A stretch of 64,000 nt of DNA from Pollutimonas sp. M17. GTDB taxonomy: Bacteria > Pseudomonadota > Gammaproteobacteria > Burkholderiales > Burkholderiaceae_B. The position numbers and the translations under genes are program-made. Under the pieces are notes generated by a model that was not told the origin of the DNA, did not search any database, and saw nothing but the letters and a program-made list of their open reading frames with translations. The stretch is from assembly GCF_025836975.1 (NCBI RefSeq), contig NZ_CP107548.1, forward strand, positions 1,488,001-1,552,000. The letters are read 5' to 3'. Numbering within the stretch: the stretch's first letter is position 1; the number at the start of each line of letters is the position of its first letter. Positions 61,562-64,000 of this stretch are shown here, piece after piece.

Positions 61562-62394
61562 GCGATACAAGCATGGATGATGGGTTCGCAAGCAGCAACT
61601 GGTGGCGTACCCGCATTTCGGACATCAAGCCGGGCAGCATTCGCTACCATGGCTACGCCGTCCAGGATCTGATCGGCAACATCGGCTTTGCCGAGATGAT
61701 CTGGCTGATGCTGCGCGGCGAACTGCCGGCGCGGGGCCAGGGGGCGTTACTGGAAGCCGCGCTCATGTCGGCGGTCGATCATGGGCCGCAGGCGCCCAGC
61801 ATCGCCATCTCGCGCATGGCCATGACCTGCGGCGTAAGCTTGAACAATGCTATGGGTTCGGCGGTGAATGTCTTGGGCGATGTGCACGGCGGAGCGGGCG
61901 AGCAGGCGGTCGGACTGTACAAGGACATTGCCGCCGCCATCGATGCGGGCGTCGAAGAACAGGCGGCGGTGAGCCAGGGGCTCGATGCTTTCATAGCGGA
62001 TCATGGAAAGTATGTTTCCGGTTTCGGGCACCGTTTTCATCCCATCGATCCGCGCGCGGTCCGGCTGCTGGAACTGGTCGACCAGGCGGTTGCGGACGGG
62101 GTGGTGACGGGCCGCTACGCCGCGATCGCCAGGGCCGTGGAAAAAGAATTGCAGGCGCGCAAGAACAAGACCATACCGATGAACATCGATGGCGCCACGG
62201 CGGTCATCTACGCCGAGCTGGATTTTCCGCCGGCCCTGGCGCGCGGCTTGTTCTGCCTGTCGCGCTCCGTCGGCATCCTGGCCCATGCCTGGGAACAGGC
62301 CGAGCAGGGTGGGCGAAACAAGGGACCCATTCCGCGCCAGTACCTGCCGGCCTACGACGGCCATCCGCCGCGCGAGTTTCCGCGAGAAAACTAA
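61558..62394 (+). CDS. Citryl-CoA lyase-like (citrate synthase fold) protein
   Basis: The 278-residue protein is a small citrate-synthase-like enzyme: ISDIKPGSIRYHGYAVQDLI, NIGFAEMIWLMLRGELPARG, DVHGGAGEQAVGLY and GFGHRFHPIDPRAVRL (His). Such short forms act as citryl-CoA lyases, splitting citryl-CoA into acetyl-CoA and oxaloacetate. With the CoA transferase it could degrade an acid via its CoA ester. The substrate remains unknown. Confidence 0.8.
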   Translation: MSDTSMDDGFASSNWWRTRISDIKPGSIRYHGYAVQDLIGNIGFAEMIWLMLRGELPARGQGALLEAALMSAVDHGPQAPSIAISRMAMTCGVSLNNAMGSAVNVLGDVHGGAGEQAVGLYKDIAAAIDAGVEEQAAVSQGLDAFIADHGKYVSGFGHRFHPIDPRAVRLLELVDQAVADGVVTGRYAAIARAVEKELQARKNKTIPMNIDGATAVIYAELDFPPALARGLFCLSRSVGILAHAWEQAEQGGRNKGPIPRQYLPAYDGHPPREFPREN

Positions 62395-62402
62395 ACCGGG
62401 GC

Positions 62403-63320
62403 CTAGGCTATCGCTTCCAGAATCCAGTTCCGGAACAGACTGACCTTGCGGGAATAGCGCTGCAGCGCGGGGCGAACCAGGTAATGTCCTTTGGTCCCGT
62501 GCTGGGGGCTGGCGAACGGGCGCAGCAGCAGGCCGGTGTCCAGCTCCGTTTTCAGCAAGGGGATCTGTCCTATGGCCAGGCCCAGGCCATCCATGGCGGC
62601 CTGCCAGGTCAGGACCGAGGTACTGAAGCTCATGCGTTTCGCCTTGTCGGCCTTGTTCTTCAGATTCTGGAATTCAAGCCAGTCGTCCCAGTCGTTTCGG
62701 CGGTAGTGGGAAACCAGCAGCGGACCTTTCAGGAGCAAACTCGGATCGTCCCGCGCGCCCGCTACCCCGGCCAGGTATCCGGGCGAGCATACCGGTTCCA
62801 GTTCGTCATTGAACAATAGGTCGACCTCGGTTCCAGGCCACTGCCCATCGCCATATTGAATCGCCACATCGACGGCATCCCGGTCAAAATCGACGTCGGG
62901 AACGGCGTTGCTGACAAGGATCTCGATGTCGGGGTGCAGATTCCTGAACTGCACCAGATGGGGAATCAGCCACTTCGCCGTGAACGTGGTGTAGGTGCGC
63001 ACGCGCAGCGCGCTTTGGGTGCCTTGTTTCATGGCTTTGCCCGTCGCCTCGGACAAGGTCTTGAATGCCGGGACCACGTCTTTCGCATAGCGCTGCCCGG
63101 TCGGGGTCAGGCTTATGCCTCGGCTTTCTCGCTTGATCAGCGCCGTACCGATGTACTTTTCCAGCGTCGCGATCTGCCGGCTGACCGCCGACTGGGTGAC
63201 GTGCAGTTCCCTGGCCGCCGCGCTCAGGTTCTTGTGGCGGGCCACGGTCTCGAACACGCGCAGGGGATTCATAGGAGGCAGTTGCGGCAGCATCGTGGGC
63301 GGCGCCTTCAAGGAGAGCAA
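62403..63320 (-). CDS. LysR-family regulator, GcvA-like
   Basis: The 305-residue protein has PPMNPLRVFETVARHKNLSAAARELHVTQSAVSRQIATLE, the GcvA/AmpR-type HTH, and a LysR effector domain. Its stop lies eight bases from the lyase gene end, and it is divergent from the acyl-CoA dehydrogenase gene. It may control that gene. Confidence 0.85.
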   Translation of the reverse strand: MLSLKAPPTMLPQLPPMNPLRVFETVARHKNLSAAARELHVTQSAVSRQIATLEKYIGTALIKRESRGISLTPTGQRYAKDVVPAFKTLSEATGKAMKQGTQSALRVRTYTTFTAKWLIPHLVQFRNLHPDIEILVSNAVPDVDFDRDAVDVAIQYGDGQWPGTEVDLLFNDELEPVCSPGYLAGVAGARDDPSLLLKGPLLVSHYRRNDWDDWLEFQNLKNKADKAKRMSFSTSVLTWQAAMDGLGLAIGQIPLLKTELDTGLLLRPFASPQHGTKGHYLVRPALQRYSRKVSLFRNWILEAIA

Positions 63321-63426
63321 GCTGGAAAGATATGATTTTTAATCATATCACTGAACCAATAAGGAAGTATTCATCCCCGCGGTCTTTCTTTACTATCGAT
63401 CCATTCATCAAGAACCAGGGATAGTC

Positions 63427-64000
63427 ATGGATTTTCAACTGAATGAAGAGCACAGCGCCTTTGCCGATTCGGTAAGCCGTTTTGCACGGCAAGAATTGGC
63501 GCCGGGGGCGCTAGCCCGCGCGCATTCCACGGAGCATCCCTGGGATGCCGCCAGATTGATCGCCGACAATGGCTTGCTGGGCATTGCCTTCTCCGAAAAA
63601 GACGGCGGCCAGGGCGGGACCTTGATGCATGCCGTCCTTGCCATACAGCAAGTGGCCTTGTCTTGCCCCAAAAGTGCCGACATTGTCCAGGCGGGCAATT
63701 TCGGCCCCATACGCACCTTTGTGGAGTATGCCAGCGAAGAACAGAAGGAGCGCTTCCTTCCCGATCTTCTTGGCGGAAGAAAGCTGATCGCCCTGGGCAT
63801 GACCGAGCCTGATGCCGGTTCCGCCGTCACCCAGCTCAAGACCAGCGCCCGCCAGGACGGCGGCGATTACCTGATCAACGGCAGCAAGATATTTTCCACC
63901 AATAGCCCCGAGGCGGATCTGTTCCTGATCTATGTGCGGTTCGGGCCGGGATTGGAGGGAATAGGGTCTGTGCTGATCGAGCGGGGGACGCCGGGCTTCA
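63427..64000 (+). CDS. Acyl-CoA dehydrogenase, N-terminal part
   Basis: The frame from ATG 63427 (MDFQLNEEHSAFADSVSRFA) runs off the right edge after 191 codons. It has the N-terminal helical domain and LIALGMTEPDAGSAVTQLKT, then YLINGSKIFSTNSPEADLFL, the FAD-contacting beta domain. The catalytic Glu would lie beyond the window. Acyl-CoA dehydrogenases introduce a double bond at C2-C3 of acyl-CoAs. It is divergent from the LysR gene. Confidence 0.92.
   Translation, partial: MDFQLNEEHSAFADSVSRFARQELAPGALARAHSTEHPWDAARLIADNGLLGIAFSEKDGGQGGTLMHAVLAIQQVALSCPKSADIVQAGNFGPIRTFVEYASEEQKERFLPDLLGGRKLIALGMTEPDAGSAVTQLKTSARQDGGDYLINGSKIFSTNSPEADLFLIYVRFGPGLEGIGSVLIERGTPGF

Overview
The window is high-GC proteobacterial chromosome, most likely Alcaligenaceae (Bordetella/Achromobacter/Castellaniella-like). 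Reasons: several Bug-type (tripartite tricarboxylate) binding proteins beside LysR regulators and CaiB transferases, anaerobic ubiquinone genes beside hemN and a Dnr regulator, and a PhoX-type phosphatase. This placement is inference from gene content; no rRNA or tRNA was seen to confirm it.

Layout. (1) 1-13.8 kb: the start of an Mrp/Pha antiporter gene on the minus strand, then an anaerobic-life block. It holds hemN, a Dnr/Fnr-type regulator, a heme-copper-oxidase-like membrane protein, a run nmo-ubiU-ubiV-trhA-ubiT-DGC protein for O2-independent ubiquinone synthesis, and the anaerobic ribonucleotide reductase nrdD/nrdG. In this reductase the glycyl-radical tail is a separate 64-residue gene. 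FNR-like boxes lie before hemN, before the ubi run and before nrdD; nrdD also has two NrdR boxes 31 bp apart. (2) 13.8-22 kb: an MFS transporter, a PD-(D/E)XK-helicase fusion overlapping a FAN1-type VRR-NUC nuclease, CsbD and DUF1328 stress proteins, a higBA toxin-antitoxin pair, an orphan FlhE and a haloacid dehalogenase. (3) 22-28.7 kb: two divergent TPP riboswitches. One drives a ThiV-like symporter, the other an SDR plus an NtaA/DszA-type flavin monooxygenase. Next is metNIQ, whose leader contains a terminator hairpin just before the metN start.

(4) About 28.8-46.86 kb is a decayed integrative island. It has trbI, trbL, relaxase and transposase fragments, a redox cassette (two SDRs, a flavodoxin-type reductase, a quinone-reductase-like protein, a SnoaL protein and a LysR), a broken IS3, and an AT-rich two-reverse-transcriptase defence operon (DRT type 3) with a structured ncRNA carrying an ACACAC tract. 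An IS66 element with a passenger gene, a truncated radC, a YhcG-type nuclease and a tyrosine integrase follow.

(5) 46.9-64 kb: an operon of an XRE regulator, nspC and carboxynorspermidine synthase, then phoX. A GalB/RraA/Bug cluster follows, whose Bug gene carries an amber stop. Then come DUF2945 and DUF488 genes, LysR regulators, a putative acid-catabolism operon (2-hydroxyacid dehydrogenase, RraA, Bug, CaiB/BaiF transferase, citryl-CoA-lyase-like protein) and the start of an acyl-CoA dehydrogenase.

The most notable items are the DRT3 operon with its ncRNA, the TPP-riboswitch-controlled SDR/monooxygenase pair, the metN leader attenuator and the two-piece NrdD.
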